From: Tilletiaria anomala UBC 951
Taxonomy: Eukaryota > Basidiomycota > Exobasidiomycetes > Georgefischeriales > Tilletiariaceae
Assembly: GCF_000711695.1 (NCBI RefSeq)
Contig: NW_013546994.1
Coordinates: 62,001-126,000, forward strand
DNA length: 64,000 nucleotides
Direction of reading: 5' to 3'
The position numbers and the translations under genes were made by a program. Position 1 is the stretch's first letter. Every line of letters begins with the position of its first letter. This document shows, one piece after another, positions 1 through 11,862 of the stretch. The notes under the pieces were generated by a model that was given only the letters and a program-made list of their open reading frames with translations, was not told where the DNA came from and made no database searches.

Positions 1-1647
1 TAAGCTGGCGAAAAGGCATGTAGCTAACTATTTCGATGCTCTGAATGTCTAGGATATTATCCTGAACTGCTCTCCTTATACCGTCAGCTGGGAATCGCAG
101 TCGAGAAATCAAACTTTACCTATTCTTTTGCTTCTCTGGAACCTCATGCAACAGCGCGGACGCCATCGGAGCGTCGAGGGGCGCCAGTTCCTGACTTCAT
201 CTACAACGGCCACTCAGGTGTTCACGGCTTTGGCATGCCTTCGAGTCTATTGAAGCTACTCCCGTCGCGCGCAACATTTCGTTCGCCGTCCAAAGCGCTC
301 AGTTACGTCAAGAGTGAGCTGCCCGTCGCAGTTTGGGCGTTACGAGACTACCTTGCCTTGGTGCTTTTCTTCGCGATGTGCTACTTTCAACTTCTTTTCT
401 ACGCGCTCTTCCATCACTTGTTGGGGCATACGCGTGACCCGACCCACCCTCTTGCATCTCGGCGATTGGGCGAATGGTCCTCTTCTGCGCACATCAACAC
501 TCGTTTCATCGATGATGTCATCATTCCACTCTTTAGCGCAGTCATGACATCCCAAGCCGACAGTGTGCGCAACGCGCCAGCGGCGGAAGTGCTGGAGTAC
601 GTCGCATGCACATTTCTGCGCTCGCACTATACTGTTCAAGCAGGCGTACACGAAGTGCAGAAGGCCCTGTCGAAGCCGCTGTCGAAAGAAAGTATCCATA
701 CCGGAGCACAAGTCTTTGAAGTCTCCGACTGCGCATCTGCCGTAGGGGTTGGCGGCAGGACGTTTTCGCTTCTCGTACGTGATGTGGAAGGTCATCTTCA
801 GCTCTACGAGGATTTCCACCACTGCATCTTTGCGACGCAAGCAAGTCAGTCTGCCGATTTCCTGAGAAAGTATCTCCAGCGTTCTTCGAGCGTCGACAGC
901 GGCAGGGATGCGATTCAAACGCAGCAATTGCGGCAGATGGTTCAACAGCTGGAACAATTTCGCTACGAGCATTCCTCAGTCATCAACCATACCGATCAAT
1001 CGATGATGCCCCCTTCCAAGCGCGACTGGCGAGACCTGAATCTCGTATCGCCTAGCATGCTTGGCGTCAATGGCGCAGCGCACACTAAGGAGCTTGATGA
1101 CTCCGACGATGATGATAACCGCAGCGCACCGCGCGGTCGAACACTCAGCGAAGGCCAGACGCAGACGATGGCCACGCACCTCATCGCACAAGACTTTCCG
1201 TCACCCAATGGACCGCAACTGCTCATGCAGACGACCAATGCCCTTCGCGGCATGACGCCGCGGCAGGAGACTGTGCTCAGTATCAGTAATTTCCAGCGAG
1301 CGATCGTGACGATCGAAGGCAAGGCGGCGCAGAAGGGCTTATTTGACTGGGTCCGACAGTCCGAGGCGACCAGCGCAGTGAGAAAGTCATCGCGCCAACA
1401 TCGCTTGATGAAATTGCTGCGTGACCCACTAGGCGTGCGATGGCAGCTTCGCCTAGGCGATTTGCAAGGTGGCTGGCAAAGACGACTGTCGACGCGCCAA
1501 CTGCGGCGGGAGGTCGATGGAGGAGGGGAAGCAGGGGGGCAACTATGGGTCTGTGGTAGTTGGTCGCCTGGTATTCCGCTACTCGAAGGTTGCGTACGGA
1601 GCGCAAGACTCGTGTGCGAGGAGATTATGAGGCAAGAGGGTATTTAA
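1..1647 (+). CDS. FAD/NAD(P)-binding (amine-oxidase-like) protein, C-terminal part, 5' end outside window
   Basis: Bases 1-52 are the tail of an intron (branch-like gctaact at 23-29, acceptor AG at 51-52). The exon from 53 is open to the stop at 1645-1647 and supplies about 530 residues. The first residues (YYPELLSLYRQLGIAVEKS) and a later HINTRFIDDVIIPLFSAVMT block resemble the fungal family of Rossmann-fold flavoproteins related to prenylcysteine/amine oxidases; the N-terminal dinucleotide-binding GxGxxG would lie upstream of the window. The end carries a second FAD-contact region, WVCGSWSPGIPLLEGCV. A hydrophobic segment (about LALVLFFAMCYFQLLFYALF) suggests membrane contact, and an acidic DDSDDDD insert precedes the C-terminal block. 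The ATG at 235 is internal to the exon, so it should not be taken as the start. The substrate is unknown. The 3' end converges on the helicase gene 81 bp away. Confidence 0.75.
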
Positions 1648-1728
1648 TAATTTCCCCCTTAATGAATGCTAATGATACAACATGATAGCAACCTGCAGAG
1701 CCGCAGCGCAACCTTAGTCACGCCGGCT

Positions 1729-4305
1729 TTACGAAATCGCCCACCGCAATGTCTCGCGCTCCTTGCGCGCTGCTTCCGCTGCTTCGGCGTTGAAGATGCG
1801 ATTCTGCCGCTTCGCTTCCTCAGTCCAACGCCCTTTTGTGCCATGGTTGAGCCTGGTGAGGATGATGGACGCCATGCCTCTCGAGAGATTCTCCAATTTT
1901 GGTTGTCCATCAGTATCACCACTGTGTTCTCCTACTGATTTCTCCTCCGTCTTGCGCACTGGCGCTCTATGAAAGCCCAGCCTGCGCTCCACAAGAGCTT
2001 TCTGACTCTCGCTCGCCGGCTTGCTCCGCCAAGCGGCTCTACGGTCCAGGAGCGCATTGAATGGACTGCTGTGCAGGATGCGCGTCGTCGCGTACGTGTC
2101 GCTCCCGCGGATGGCGTTGTCGAGGTCGTTCTCGTACAACACATTCCGCCCCCGGCGGTAAGGTGAGCCTTTTCGTCTTCCTCGCGAGAAAGGCCAGCCG
2201 CGGCTGACACCAGGCAGACCCGAGAGCGCAGCCTGCTCGTCCGGATCCAAGTTTGCAGGCGTGTATGTCGACTTCCATTTTGCATCCAATTCCATCCGCT
2301 CCGCTTCGGACGTCCGCTCGACCTTGATGTGTCCATACCTGGGAATATCGAGCACGAAAATGTCGTGTCCACAGTCGATCCAGGCATTGCGACTCAGGCG
2401 CTCAATGAGGGGCGCTCGTCCTGGACGCGTGAGCATAGCTTGCAGCTCGCGCGGGTCGTCGTAGTCAATGTAGCTTAAGCTCGAGACGGACAATAGATTG
2501 TCTGTTTCCTCTGCCGGTGATGGCCCCGGCGCGGCAGCAGCAATAGCTTCCTGCGCGCGTGCTCCGAGAGACTCGATCGTTTCGTCTGCGCATTTTATTC
2601 ATATGCAAAGGTGTCAGGTGTCTTCCTTGCCAGTTAGCACTGCATCGAGAAGTTGTTGCAATTCTCACCTTCAATCATCACATCCGCACTCAGCCCAAAC
2701 AAACTCGGTGTGCAGACGATGCCGTCACCCCTTTCCACATTCCCGACGAGATCGAGCACGAGTGCATCCTTCTTCCCAGTCGACGGACTCAAGCGCGCAG
2801 CTCTGCCTATCATCTGGCTGAATAGGTTCCGTGATCGGGTCGGCCGAGCGAGTAAGACGCAATCGATAGAGGGGACATCCGCTCCTTCCGCCAGAATGGA
2901 GCAATTGATGAGGACAGGAAATTCCATCGCTCGAAAGGATCGAAGCAACTCGGCTCTTTCGCGTACCGGCGTCTCCCCCGTCAGGCTTCTTGCGTCGATG
3001 CCCGCGGCGCGAAATTTGTCGGTCAGATTGTTGACGTGGTCGATATTGACGCAAAAGACGAGCGTCGAGCGCCGTAGTTGGTTCGCGGCCGCTGGGTCTG
3101 TGTTAGCGCAGCGGTCGAGCCATGTGCGGACAATGAGGCGGTTTATCTCGGAGGTATTGATGTAATTCGCCAGCGACGATGTCTGAAAGTCGCCGCCGCT
3201 ACTGCCGGACATGAGCTTTACGCCCGATAAATCAATCTTCGCACGGATGACAGTGAACCGAAGAGGCGACAGCCAGCCTTCCCCGATCATTTCCAAAAAG
3301 TCCTTGTGGAAGACAATGCGCTGGAACACGGAACCGAGCGCCAAGCCATCGTGCCGTGAAAAGGTTGCTGAGAAGCCAAGAATGGGGACTCGGAAGCAAT
3401 TCTTGTCTCCTCGAGCTTCCTGTTCGACTTGTCCGTTGATGGTAGGGTCAAAGTGTGAGAGGACACGGATGTATGACTTTGCAGCCGCGTGGTGGGCCTC
3501 GTCGACGATAACAGCCTTAAACTGCTGGGGATCGAATTTTTGCAGGCGCTCCTCGCCACTCCCCACCCGACTAAGCGTTTGTACCGTTGCAATGGTGACA
3601 TCCGCAACACCACTCGCTTTGAACTTGCTGCCTTGCTCAATCTCGACGAGTAAATCAGGGTAAAAAGAGGAGACAGTCTTCGCAGCTTGCAGCGCCAGCT
3701 CGATGCTGGATACCAGGATAAGGACCCTATGGCCTGTGTCTGACCCCAATTCATCTGATCCTTCGCACAGCGTCTGCAAACGAGGTAGACGCTCGATCAG
3801 AGAGGTGCTGAAGCAGAAATGGTGATATTAGCACCGTGTCCACATCTAAACGTCTTGTAGTCTTTTATTTCGTGGTCACCTACAATATGGTCGTCTTGCC
3901 AGAGCCGGTTGGTGAGCTGATGCCAATCCTAGAGTGCCCCTGCTGTAGTGCTTCGAGGCATTTCTTGATGCAGTCCTCCTGATAAGGTCGCAGTGAGACC
4001 TTGCGGGCGGGTGCGTGTGCCGGCGATGCCGGTGCTATTCGCAGCGAGCCCTCCAGTGATTGCGCTTCTTGTGCAAGCCCTTGGACGGCAGCGGGCCGTC
4101 TAGCTGCCGTTAAAATGTGTCGCATCGAACAACGCAGAGAGACTGCAGGGTGGGACGCTGCTCTTTGCGCCACCTCAGGTCGAACGGTGGCCCAAAGAGC
4201 TTGCGCTGCGCGCCTTTGCGATGCGACTAAGCGCAGATGCTGGGACATCGGCAAAGCCTGATGCATCCAGAGCAAATGCATTGGGACCTCACTTTTGATG
4301 TACAT
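1729..4305 (-). CDS. IRC3: Irc3-type superfamily 2 DNA helicase, probably mitochondrial
   Basis: Three exons: 4305-3884, 3807-2669 and 2585-1729, giving 805 residues. Frame continuity across both joins (KTTI|FTSL and MIEG|DETIE style) supports the splicing. Visible motifs in order are Walker A (PTGSGKTT, near residue 135), VIVDEAHH (motif II), GFSAT (motif III), a helicase C-terminal domain with an EGADVPSID stretch and QMIGRAAR (motif VI). This order and spacing match Irc3, a yeast double-stranded DNA helicase that maintains mitochondrial DNA. The N-terminus is rich in Arg, Gln and Ala with almost no acidic residues, as expected for a mitochondrial presequence, although the first methionine (4305) is followed by others at positions 9, 14 and 20 that could serve. 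The C-terminal third (about 280 residues) is charged and poorly recognisable. A bacterial-type restriction helicase origin is possible for the fold, but the fungal context favours IRC3. Confidence 0.85.
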
Positions 4306-5078
4306 CTCGCTTGTGGCCGAGCGTGCCTCGATGCTGGTACCGTACTATCTGCAGGTCAAGGCGCCGGAAGGATCATGCCTGACCGTCGATCCCTGTGCGA
4401 AGGTCTTGTTGCGTGCAACAACCTCCAGAACGCTGGCACGCTTCCAATGTCACGGTGCACCGTCTTTGCTAGCTTCTGGCTGACCGCGTCTGTATTTCTC
4501 CGGTTCCATGCCGCATACGTCCAAGCCCGTCATATCCCTCTGATATTTCGGATCTCAACGAGTCTTCACAAATCGATCACTACCTTTGAAACCGTCTGCA
4601 TTGGGGTCGGCCATGAATCCCATTGAGGCTGAAGCTGTACATCCCCGCCACTCAACCGCTGGGGCATTGAATGCCTCAGCATGGGGTCACAATCTCAATT
4701 CACTGTCCACATGAAGAGATTCCGCCAATTGGTGAGCAACGTCAAACTAGGCACTGTCCCACTGTGTTCACGCTCTCGTCTGCTCTTACGTACATCTTTT
4801 GACCACTTGAATTGAGACTCTGGGGTCTATCACGCTTTCGTCGGTAAGGCAGTTCGCGCGCTCAGCCCTCCCCTTAGCGCTGGATAGGGAGCGTGATGCT
4901 ACTTTGATGCTCGAAGCAAGGATAGCATGAGTATTGCAGGTGTGTTCAAAAGGGTTCCCACACCTGGCCTGGTTCTTTGCCTCGCTGCTCGCACCGAAGC
5001 TGACGTCACAGTCCAAGGGTAGCGAGACGTCCCCTCGACAAAGCAACCTGCGTGATCGCCATCCATCTGAGTTCAGAG
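4306..5078. promoter_or_regulatory. Divergent intergenic region between IRC3 and the Pex24/30-type gene
   Basis: About 770 bp separate two divergent start codons, so both promoters must lie here. No convincing TATA box, repeat or RNA gene is visible. Small open frames in this stretch have no recognisable product. Confidence 0.5.
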
Positions 5079-6893
5079 ATGGCCTCCCCGCCGCCTTCGC
5101 CAACGGGGTCCTACTCGGCCACCCCGTCCATCTCCAACGGCAGTCAGAGTGGCGGCAGCGCAGGATTCTCAGCGAAGCTGACGAACACCATCTCCTCATA
5201 CCTTTTTGAGTCTGCGATCTCCATCTCCGCTACCCCTACTCGCCTGCCCACGCAAAGACGTAAGACCCCGCTCTCTTTGCCCCAGACGACGAGCAATTTC
5301 CGCCAATTCGTGCAGAAAAGTGGGGGTCTGTTCTACTTTCAAGATGCAGTCGAGGCAACATTATTGTGGGATGATTGGAGCTGGACACTTATGTGGATGG
5401 GGATATGGGCTGTCATTGGTGAGTTCTCACTTAGGGGATCTTTGCTTTGCGACCTGTGAGATGCTGATTCGTGTTATTTTCTCAGCCATTTACCCGTATC
5501 TTCTCCTCGCAGCTCCCTCCTTCATCCTCTGCATTATCCTCATGAAGACTCACCAAGCCCGCTTTCCGCCGTCGAACCTCCCGTCACCAGGCAGAGGCGC
5601 GACGACAGGCGCGGCGACGTCAAGCACGACACCGCTCTCCGAGGCCGAGGTAAAGCGAACACCTGCTGATGTACTTCGTCACTCGGTGCTGCAGCCTAGC
5701 AGCATCGGTGAAGGTGCCGTCCGTCCGCCGCTCGTACCTAGTCCGCCAGCCGAGGGCAGCGTCCGGTATCTCGAGAATTTGAGGGACATTCAGAACATGT
5801 GCGCATGGGCTGATATCTTCCAAACTACAGGTGAGGACGGCAAGAGCTGATCTGAAAATGGCCCTCTCTTTTACTACAGGATGAAGATGATCCCAGACGG
5901 ATACGATGCCATTGTCCCAATCGTACCCTACCTCAACTGGTCATCCTACAACCGCTCTCTGCTTGTCTTGCAGCTCTCCATTCTCACCACGATCGTCATG
6001 TTCTTCATCGGGCCCCTCCTTCCCCTGCGCTTGATCTTTCTTATCGGTGGTGAGGCTGTGTTCATATCGAAGCACCCGTGGGTGCAACCAGTGATAGAGG
6101 CGGTCGGGAAGATCCGCGCTTCTGCTGCGAACGGATCCTCAAACGATCAGCAGCTCAGAAGCGTAATGCGCAAGCGCGGGCGGGAGGCGAGCCATCGCCT
6201 TCGCACATGGCTCGAGCTGGACAGGCTCGAAGACAGTGTGTGGGAGAAAGGGTGGCGCGATGTGGAGATGTTTGAGAACGAACGCTTCGGCGGGCCTGGT
6301 GCGGACTCTGCCGTAACAACCTCCACAAACAAGCGGGCGGGCTGGGGAGCGGGCAATATCCGACCTGGGGAACGAAAACCATGGACGAAGGCTTCAGATG
6401 GCTGGTCGGCTGCTTCAGAGCTTGAAGGGACAGGCTATGAGCTAGATCTCAGGTAAGCCACTCGTCGTGTCTTACCCTCCCAAGTGTCAAATTGCTCACC
6501 AGTTGAAATCAATATTCTCTGCAAATGTCTCAAAACAACAGGCAAGTCGCATCATCACTCGAAAAGGGCTGGGCGTGGGTCGAAGGCGACGACTGGCGGA
6601 TAGACTGGGCTGGCGGCTGGTCCGCCGTCGGTGTTGATGATGAAGGCTACGTCTACACGGATGGAGATTGGCAACGCCCCGCTCCGTACCCGTATGGCCA
6701 TCCGGGTGAACCAGAGTACCCAGTCTTGCCGCCCGAAGCGGCTGCGGCCACGAAGATCGCCAGCGACGGTGCTGACGTCAGCAGGTCCAGGAGAGAGACT
6801 GATGGACGCAGCTTACCCGCCGCTGCACTCAGCAGCAACGTCAAGGCGCAGACCAGGCGCAGACGGTGGCTGCGACGAGCGGTGCGAGTATGA
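5079..6893 (+). CDS. Pex24/Pex28-32-type peroxisomal membrane protein with dysferlin domain
   Basis: Four exons: 5079-5418, 5486-5798, 5880-6452 and 6542-6893, giving 525 residues. The product has paired membrane segments (TLMWMGIWAVIAIYPYLLL and a long one around LQLSILTTIVMFFIG), then the conserved linker DIQNMMKMIPDGYDAIVP, then a C-terminal dysferlin repeat pair (KGWRDVEMFENERF and KGWAWVEGDDWRIDW). This is the fungal integral peroxisomal/ER membrane family that controls peroxisome size and number at ER contact sites. The third exon join needs a donor at 5799 (GTGCGC); the stronger-looking GTGAGG at 5831 would put a stop in frame, and only the first choice restores the conserved DIQNMM motif. 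The start at 5079 is the first ATG in frame. Which of Pex28-Pex32 it equals cannot be told from sequence alone. It lies near PEX26 (9129). Confidence 0.85.
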
Positions 6894-7041
6894 TGGGCGC
6901 ACCGCCGTCGACTTACTCACAGAATGCATGTGCAGGAGCGCTGGCAAAATTGTATTCATTATCTTCTGTTGTTTTGCTTTTGAGAAAGCCAGTCTATGCA
7001 ACTGCAAACAGTTCCCTCGTGGCTCTAGTCAACCAGGCTGG

Positions 7042-8464
7042 TCACCGCTTCATCTCGACTGAAGCCTCTGCCTTCTTCTTTCCCGCAGTGCTAGCATCCT
7101 CCTCTTCATCTTCATACTCGCCCTCCTCTCTTTCATCCTTGTAGATGCCGCGGAGGGTGCGCATCGCGATGCGCCACATGAGGTAATACCAGAAGAGGTT
7201 CAAGAGCAGGAGGAGGAAGAGCGGAGCAAAGATCTGGTACCTCATCCAGGGAGCGAGCCACCAGCCCTTTGCAGGGTTCCATTCGCGCGTGTGGGCTGGG
7301 ATCAGATCGAATTGGAACCACACGCTCCACAGCGTCCGAGCAGAGAGGTAGATGCGGAAGTACGTCCAGATAGCGATGAACGTCGCGAAGATGGGCGTGG
7401 TAATGTTGTCGAGGCCGAGATAGTTGACGAACTTGGACATGGCGAGCCAAGTGTCTGGGATGTCCATGCAGACAAAAACAGTCGTGCCGATCATGGTCAT
7501 GTTGATTAAGTACGACCAACCGATGAGCCAGAGCGTGACGAGATGATGGGCGACCAGCTCATAGTAGTCTTTGCGTGGCTTTTCGAGGCGCAAGAGCATG
7601 ACGAATGCCTGTTGCAGCCAGTAGCTGAGCTGCAGAAGGTAATAGTACTTGAGCTCAGGGCGCATTTGCCAGTGTGGGTACTTGAGCCACAGATGCTCGA
7701 GTTGGTACCACCAGTTGTCCTGAGACTTCATGACATATAAGCCCAACAGACCAAAGGAGCCCCAGTAGCAAAAGGCATATCCTTGTTCCATAAGGCGCGT
7801 CTGCTTCGTCTCATTCTTGATCCCCCACCACAGTGCAAAGGGCTTGAAGACCCAGAGCGTGATGGACTGGCGGATGAAAGAAAAGACGATGATGTAGAAA
7901 GCGATGAAGCTCAAGTCATACCAGCCCTTTTGGTACCGCATAGTGTCGCCGGACAGCGCGGCCTTTGGTTCTGCGAGTATCACTTGCGTGACGGGGACGC
8001 GGTGGGAGATGAAGAGCAGTCGCGAGAACGGATTTGGTCGGTGGGGAGCAAGAACGGACACGACAGCCCACAAAGCGACGATGACGCCGGTGATCTTAAG
8101 GGAGGCGACTACAGGCGCGAGAATGACAACATGTCAAAGAGATGTGCGAGTTTGTCAGATCTTGTGCGCCAGTGGGATGCGCAGTCGCATGCTTGCATAC
8201 GACACTGGCCCTGGCCCTCGCAGTCGCATCTCAGGATGGGGCGAACGCACCTGGGTCAATCATCCACCGCAAGGTGACCAAGTCAGAAAGGATTCCCGAG
8301 GAGGCCTTGCGGCCCTTGGCTTTCTGCGCCTGCATATCTGAGGACGATGCATCGGCCTTGTCCGCATAGGTGCTCACTTGATTGACAGCCTTGCTGACGG
8401 AAGAGGAGCGGTTGCGAAGGCACGGCTGCCCAGACTGAGCGCCTTGCGCGACGCTGGAAGACAT
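7042..8464 (-). CDS. LAG1: Ceramide synthase (sphingosine N-acyltransferase), Lag1/Lac1 family
   Basis: Two exons, 8464-8251 and 8108-7042, give 426 residues. The TLC domain is intact and carries the Lag1p motif with the paired histidines and the DxxxxxxK run (HHLVTLWLIGWSY, then FVCMDIPDTWLAMSKFVNYL). Several hydrophobic helices precede and follow it. The enzyme joins a fatty acyl-CoA to a sphingoid base in the ER. The N-terminal exon contains a Ser-rich cytosolic leader and the typical RKASSGILSDLVTLRWMIDP lead-in to the first helix. The C-terminus is acidic then lysine-rich (DEREEGEYEDEEED, then KKK). The first ATG of the exon is at 8464; the frame stays open further upstream without an ATG. 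It converges with the Pex24/30-type gene (148 bp) and diverges from PEX26. Confidence 0.93.
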
Positions 8465-9128
8465 GCTGACTTCCCTGAAAGGTCCTTCGGCCTCGCGCTC
8501 GGGTTTGCGCCGTGGATCACTCTTGGGCTGAGATTGGAAGGAGGATGTTTGGAGAGCAGCCAAGTAGATCGCGCTCGGAATGATGGAACGGAGGCAGCCA
8601 AAACAAGATAAGGTCCTCAACTCACTCCAGACATTAACAAGCACGAGTTCGATTCGCGTATGACTTGCGAGGAGAGGATTGGATCTGGATGAGAAAGAGT
8701 CGAAACGCCCGGTTCTCTAAGTTCGGACACGAAATCCCACAGGCCCATTTTAAGTCACGCTATACGAGGAATAGGGTTAGGTGGTGACTATGCAAAACCC
8801 TATTTCGGGAGTGCATATTCACCGGTTGCCGGTCCAGGCGCGGAGCTTGGGCGTCTCCACCTTCCAGCTAAAACGTAGCTTCACTGGCTGCCCTTGCGCG
8901 ATTCAATTGGTCCTACCTGTGCTGAAACTGTAAGTGTTTGTAAGCATGCTCATGTACCATGTCAAAGGGCTGTTGTGGTCGAAGGTCCTCGTCCTTCTTA
9001 CCGTTGCAGATCGTGATCGTGCTGTGTAGACTGTGAAGCGGTGCTGCACGGCCTTGGTGACTTTCTGGTCCCTTGTTGCCAACCCTGGTGCCCTCCCGTC
9101 GTCATCACGGCCACTCGTTGCGTTCACC
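8465..9128. promoter_or_regulatory. Divergent intergenic region between LAG1 and PEX26
   Basis: About 660 bp between two divergent genes. It should contain both promoters and 5' UTRs. No strong TATA element, tandem repeat or structured RNA stands out. Confidence 0.45.
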
Positions 9129-11549
9129 ATGGAAGGCTCTGGCTCTGCCTCCAACTCGGAGCCCTGCAAGGCAACGATGCAAGATTCTCTCGTCGACATC
9201 TCGGCCTCTCAATACCTTTCTCCCAGCGGAAATGTTGGTCGGCCCGTGATGACAGGAGAAGCGGCGGCGGCGGCCTCCTCTTCAGCACCCACCCCGCGTC
9301 AGGATCTAGCTGTAGCGGACGTTGGTGGTTTTGAAGATGGCGGGGAAAAGAGAAAAAATGCAACCACCCTGTCACAATTCTCAGATGTGAAAGCCTCAAT
9401 ACCCACAACTCTTCCCACAACAGCAGACTCGACTTCTTCACTGCTCGCGATTACCTCGTCGACCGGATCACTCTCGCTGTTGCCAGCGCACAGCTCCGGC
9501 CCTGTCGCTTCACCACTCCTTGGGTCAATCAGGCAGCTCTATAACCGAGCAGCTCGAGCATTCCTCCAGCGCGATTACCGCACGACACTTATCTGCAATG
9601 AGCGCGCATACAGCATCGCACGGCAACTGCAGATTCCAACGTCAGAGACTAGTCAAGACCAAGCGCTTGCCCAAACAAGTACAGTGCAAACACACAAGCT
9701 GTGGGAGCGTATTGTTGTTCTCAGACTCACCGCTTACATTACAGCGTATACTCTGCCTTCAATTTCAACTTCAGCCTCGCAAGTGCAGCAGCAAGATTCA
9801 CTTCAGTCACTTGAAATCTTGTTGCAACAATCAGCCCCTGGATCGGAGGAACGCGCAGCCGTTACAGGCGAGACTGAAGTGGATAGAACAGAGAATGCAA
9901 AAGCGGCAGCCTCCGTCCTTTATATTCTATCCCTTAGTGCTGCAGACCTGCTTGCACGGTTGTGGTACGATGCTTTGTATCTCTTCGCCATGGACGAAAG
10001 GTTATCTGCAGCCGCGACATCTATTATCAAGCAGAAGATCGAGCCGAGTCCACACACAATCAATCTGCCTCTTGGGCTGCCAGCTTCCAGCCTTTCATCA
10101 TGCGTGCTTGCCGCTCTCAAGACCGGAGATGCTGCGACGCAAGTCGCCTCCGCATCTTCGAAGGGCCTCGGGGGTGTAGACAAGAAGGAGACATCGGCTG
10201 CAAGGAACAGCCTTATGGCAAAGGAGAAATATGTGGAAGCGCAACAAGCCTATCTTTGCGCTAGGCATATGTGCGAATGGTATCTTGCCGCGTACTCGGG
10301 CTGGTCGTCGTCTCCTTACACCTTGCCATCAACCCAGGAAACCAAAGAGCGGCTCACATCATCTTACACCAAGCTTCTCGACCTCTATACACTGCAGGTC
10401 CTCGGCCCCAAATTCGCAGAGTGGGACTATGCGCGAGAAATGTTGGCCTACTCGAGCCTTACGCAAGATGTCAAGGAGAAGTTGCTCGTCAAGCTAGATT
10501 CGGTGCAAGAACATCACGAGCATCGCGCAGAAAGGACCCGCGTTGCGAGCGGTGACTTGAAAGCTAGAATCGAAAAAGAGAAGGAACGGCGCGCGGAGAT
10601 GGCAGTGAAGGAGGCTGCAGCCGCTACTTCCAGCAAGCGGGCTTCTGCACAGGGTGCAAACTCGGTTGCTGGAGAAAAGAGTTCCAGGTTGAGAAGCCAG
10701 AGCAGTGGCGGCTCCTCACCGCCTGCGGAATTGCGCAGGCGTCGCTCTGACGATACTCCTGGTGCGTACGGTGATGGCGCGCACAAGCCGACTTCCATGT
10801 CGTCTTCCGCAGCATCTTCCACTGCTTCGCTGCTGAGAAACAATACAAGCGGCGATCGGAAAAGCGATGCGCCCGCATTCGGCATCTCCTCTGCGGCGTC
10901 TCTCCCGCCTCCAGCAACTTCTTCTTCCCTTGCTGATAAAGGGACCGATGGGGGTAAACGAGATAAGTGGCGCGCTGGCTCTGCTTCATCCTCGGCTTCT
11001 ACCAATGGCTCCGGCTCCGAGCGTGAGACCGCCGGCGAGAGGGGAACGAAGCAGGGGCAAGGAGAGCTTCATCGTACAGACACCAATGAAGCCTCCTTCG
11101 TAGCTACACGTGCTCACATTGCCAACACGATTGAGCGGCACCGCTCTCGTGATCTTTCGTCTACATCTTTCTCTTCCCCTCGTGGTGTCTCTCGCCGCCC
11201 GGAGACTAACCCCGGCAACTCGCCGGCAGGATTGACAGGTTACCTGGCACAAGCGCGCGCTTATGTTCTCCAGTTGCCGTCTACGTCTGGCGTTGTGCTC
11301 TCCTACGCCTCCATCGGGATCGTCCTGATGTTTGTTTTACGGCGCGCACTCGCACGCGGCTCGAAGACACTAGCGAACCGGCGAACAGAAATTCATCCCG
11401 CCCGCGCGAGCGCCAGCTTCAGCGCTGCGGCACAAGAGGCACGCCGCAAATTGGCTAAAAGAAGGCAAGAGGAGAGTGGCTTCGCCAAGTGGGTCCTGGG
11501 CATTTGGTGGCGTGCACTTGGCAAGATTTGGCAGACTATCAGAATGTGA
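9129..11549 (+). CDS. PEX26: Fungal peroxin 26, Pex1/Pex6 membrane anchor
   Basis: Single exon, 806 residues. The start at 9129 (CACCATGG context) is preferred to the ATG-less upstream extension of the frame. The N-terminal third is low-complexity Ser/Thr/Ala. The central part has an helical repeat-like region (LYNRAARAFLQRDYRTTL, then KLWERIVVLRLTAYI) and the block LLDLYTLQVLGPKFAEWDYA followed by a run ending KLDSVQEHHEHRAER, which matches the conserved segment of filamentous-fungal PEX26. Near the C-terminus one hydrophobic helix (GVVLSYASIGIVLMFVL) is followed by basic residues, as expected for a tail-anchored-like peroxisomal membrane protein. In ascomycetes PEX26 docks the AAA ATPases PEX1 and PEX6 that recycle PEX5. 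The long disordered linker before the helix is unusual in size. Assignment rests on pattern recognition of the EWDYA region. Confidence 0.72.
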   Translation: MEGSGSASNSEPCKATMQDSLVDISASQYLSPSGNVGRPVMTGEAAAAASSSAPTPRQDLAVADVGGFEDGGEKRKNATTLSQFSDVKASIPTTLPTTADSTSSLLAITSSTGSLSLLPAHSSGPVASPLLGSIRQLYNRAARAFLQRDYRTTLICNERAYSIARQLQIPTSETSQDQALAQTSTVQTHKLWERIVVLRLTAYITAYTLPSISTSASQVQQQDSLQSLEILLQQSAPGSEERAAVTGETEVDRTENAKAAASVLYILSLSAADLLARLWYDALYLFAMDERLSAAATSIIKQKIEPSPHTINLPLGLPASSLSSCVLAALKTGDAATQVASASSKGLGGVDKKETSAARNSLMAKEKYVEAQQAYLCARHMCEWYLAAYSGWSSSPYTLPSTQETKERLTSSYTKLLDLYTLQVLGPKFAEWDYAREMLAYSSLTQDVKEKLLVKLDSVQEHHEHRAERTRVASGDLKARIEKEKERRAEMAVKEAAAATSSKRASAQGANSVAGEKSSRLRSQSSGGSSPPAELRRRRSDDTPGAYGDGAHKPTSMSSSAASSTASLLRNNTSGDRKSDAPAFGISSAASLPPPATSSSLADKGTDGGKRDKWRAGSASSSASTNGSGSERETAGERGTKQGQGELHRTDTNEASFVATRAHIANTIERHRSRDLSSTSFSSPRGVSRRPETNPGNSPAGLTGYLAQARAYVLQLPSTSGVVLSYASIGIVLMFVLRRALARGSKTLANRRTEIHPARASASFSAAAQEARRKLAKRRQEESGFAKWVLGIWWRALGKIWQTIRM

Positions 11550-11862
11550 GTCGCGCAACTCAAAATTGTCCTTTGACATATGATGGCTGATGTTCGACCG
11601 GTCAATGCATTTGCATGGATCCAATGCACAGGGCGACACAAGTAACATACTTGTGATGCAATCCAAGCGCTCTGCGCTAATGCTTGATCAGTCTGGCGCC
11701 GAGCAATGCCGATATGCGCTAATATACAGTACTGCAGGTTGTACGATACAAATGCAAACAATGTCTACCTGTCGCGTTGCCCTGGGCTATTACACAGGAG
11801 AATGAGGCCGGTAGGGGAACTACGAGGAGCCGCAGTACAAGCGCGAGAAGTTATATCGAAAC
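11550..11862. other. Convergent 3' intergenic spacer
   Basis: About 310 bp between the stop codons of PEX26 and DIB1. It should hold both 3' UTRs. No gene, repeat or RNA feature is visible. Confidence 0.5.

Noticed and set aside
5831-5879. Alternative third intron of the Pex24/30-type gene with the stronger donor GTGAGG
   Set aside because: It puts a stop directly after the junction and destroys the conserved DIQNMMKMIPDGYDAIVP motif.
8638-8672. tRNA-like GTTCGATTC
   Set aside because: The T-loop-like string is present but no acceptor stem, D-arm or anticodon arm could be paired around it.
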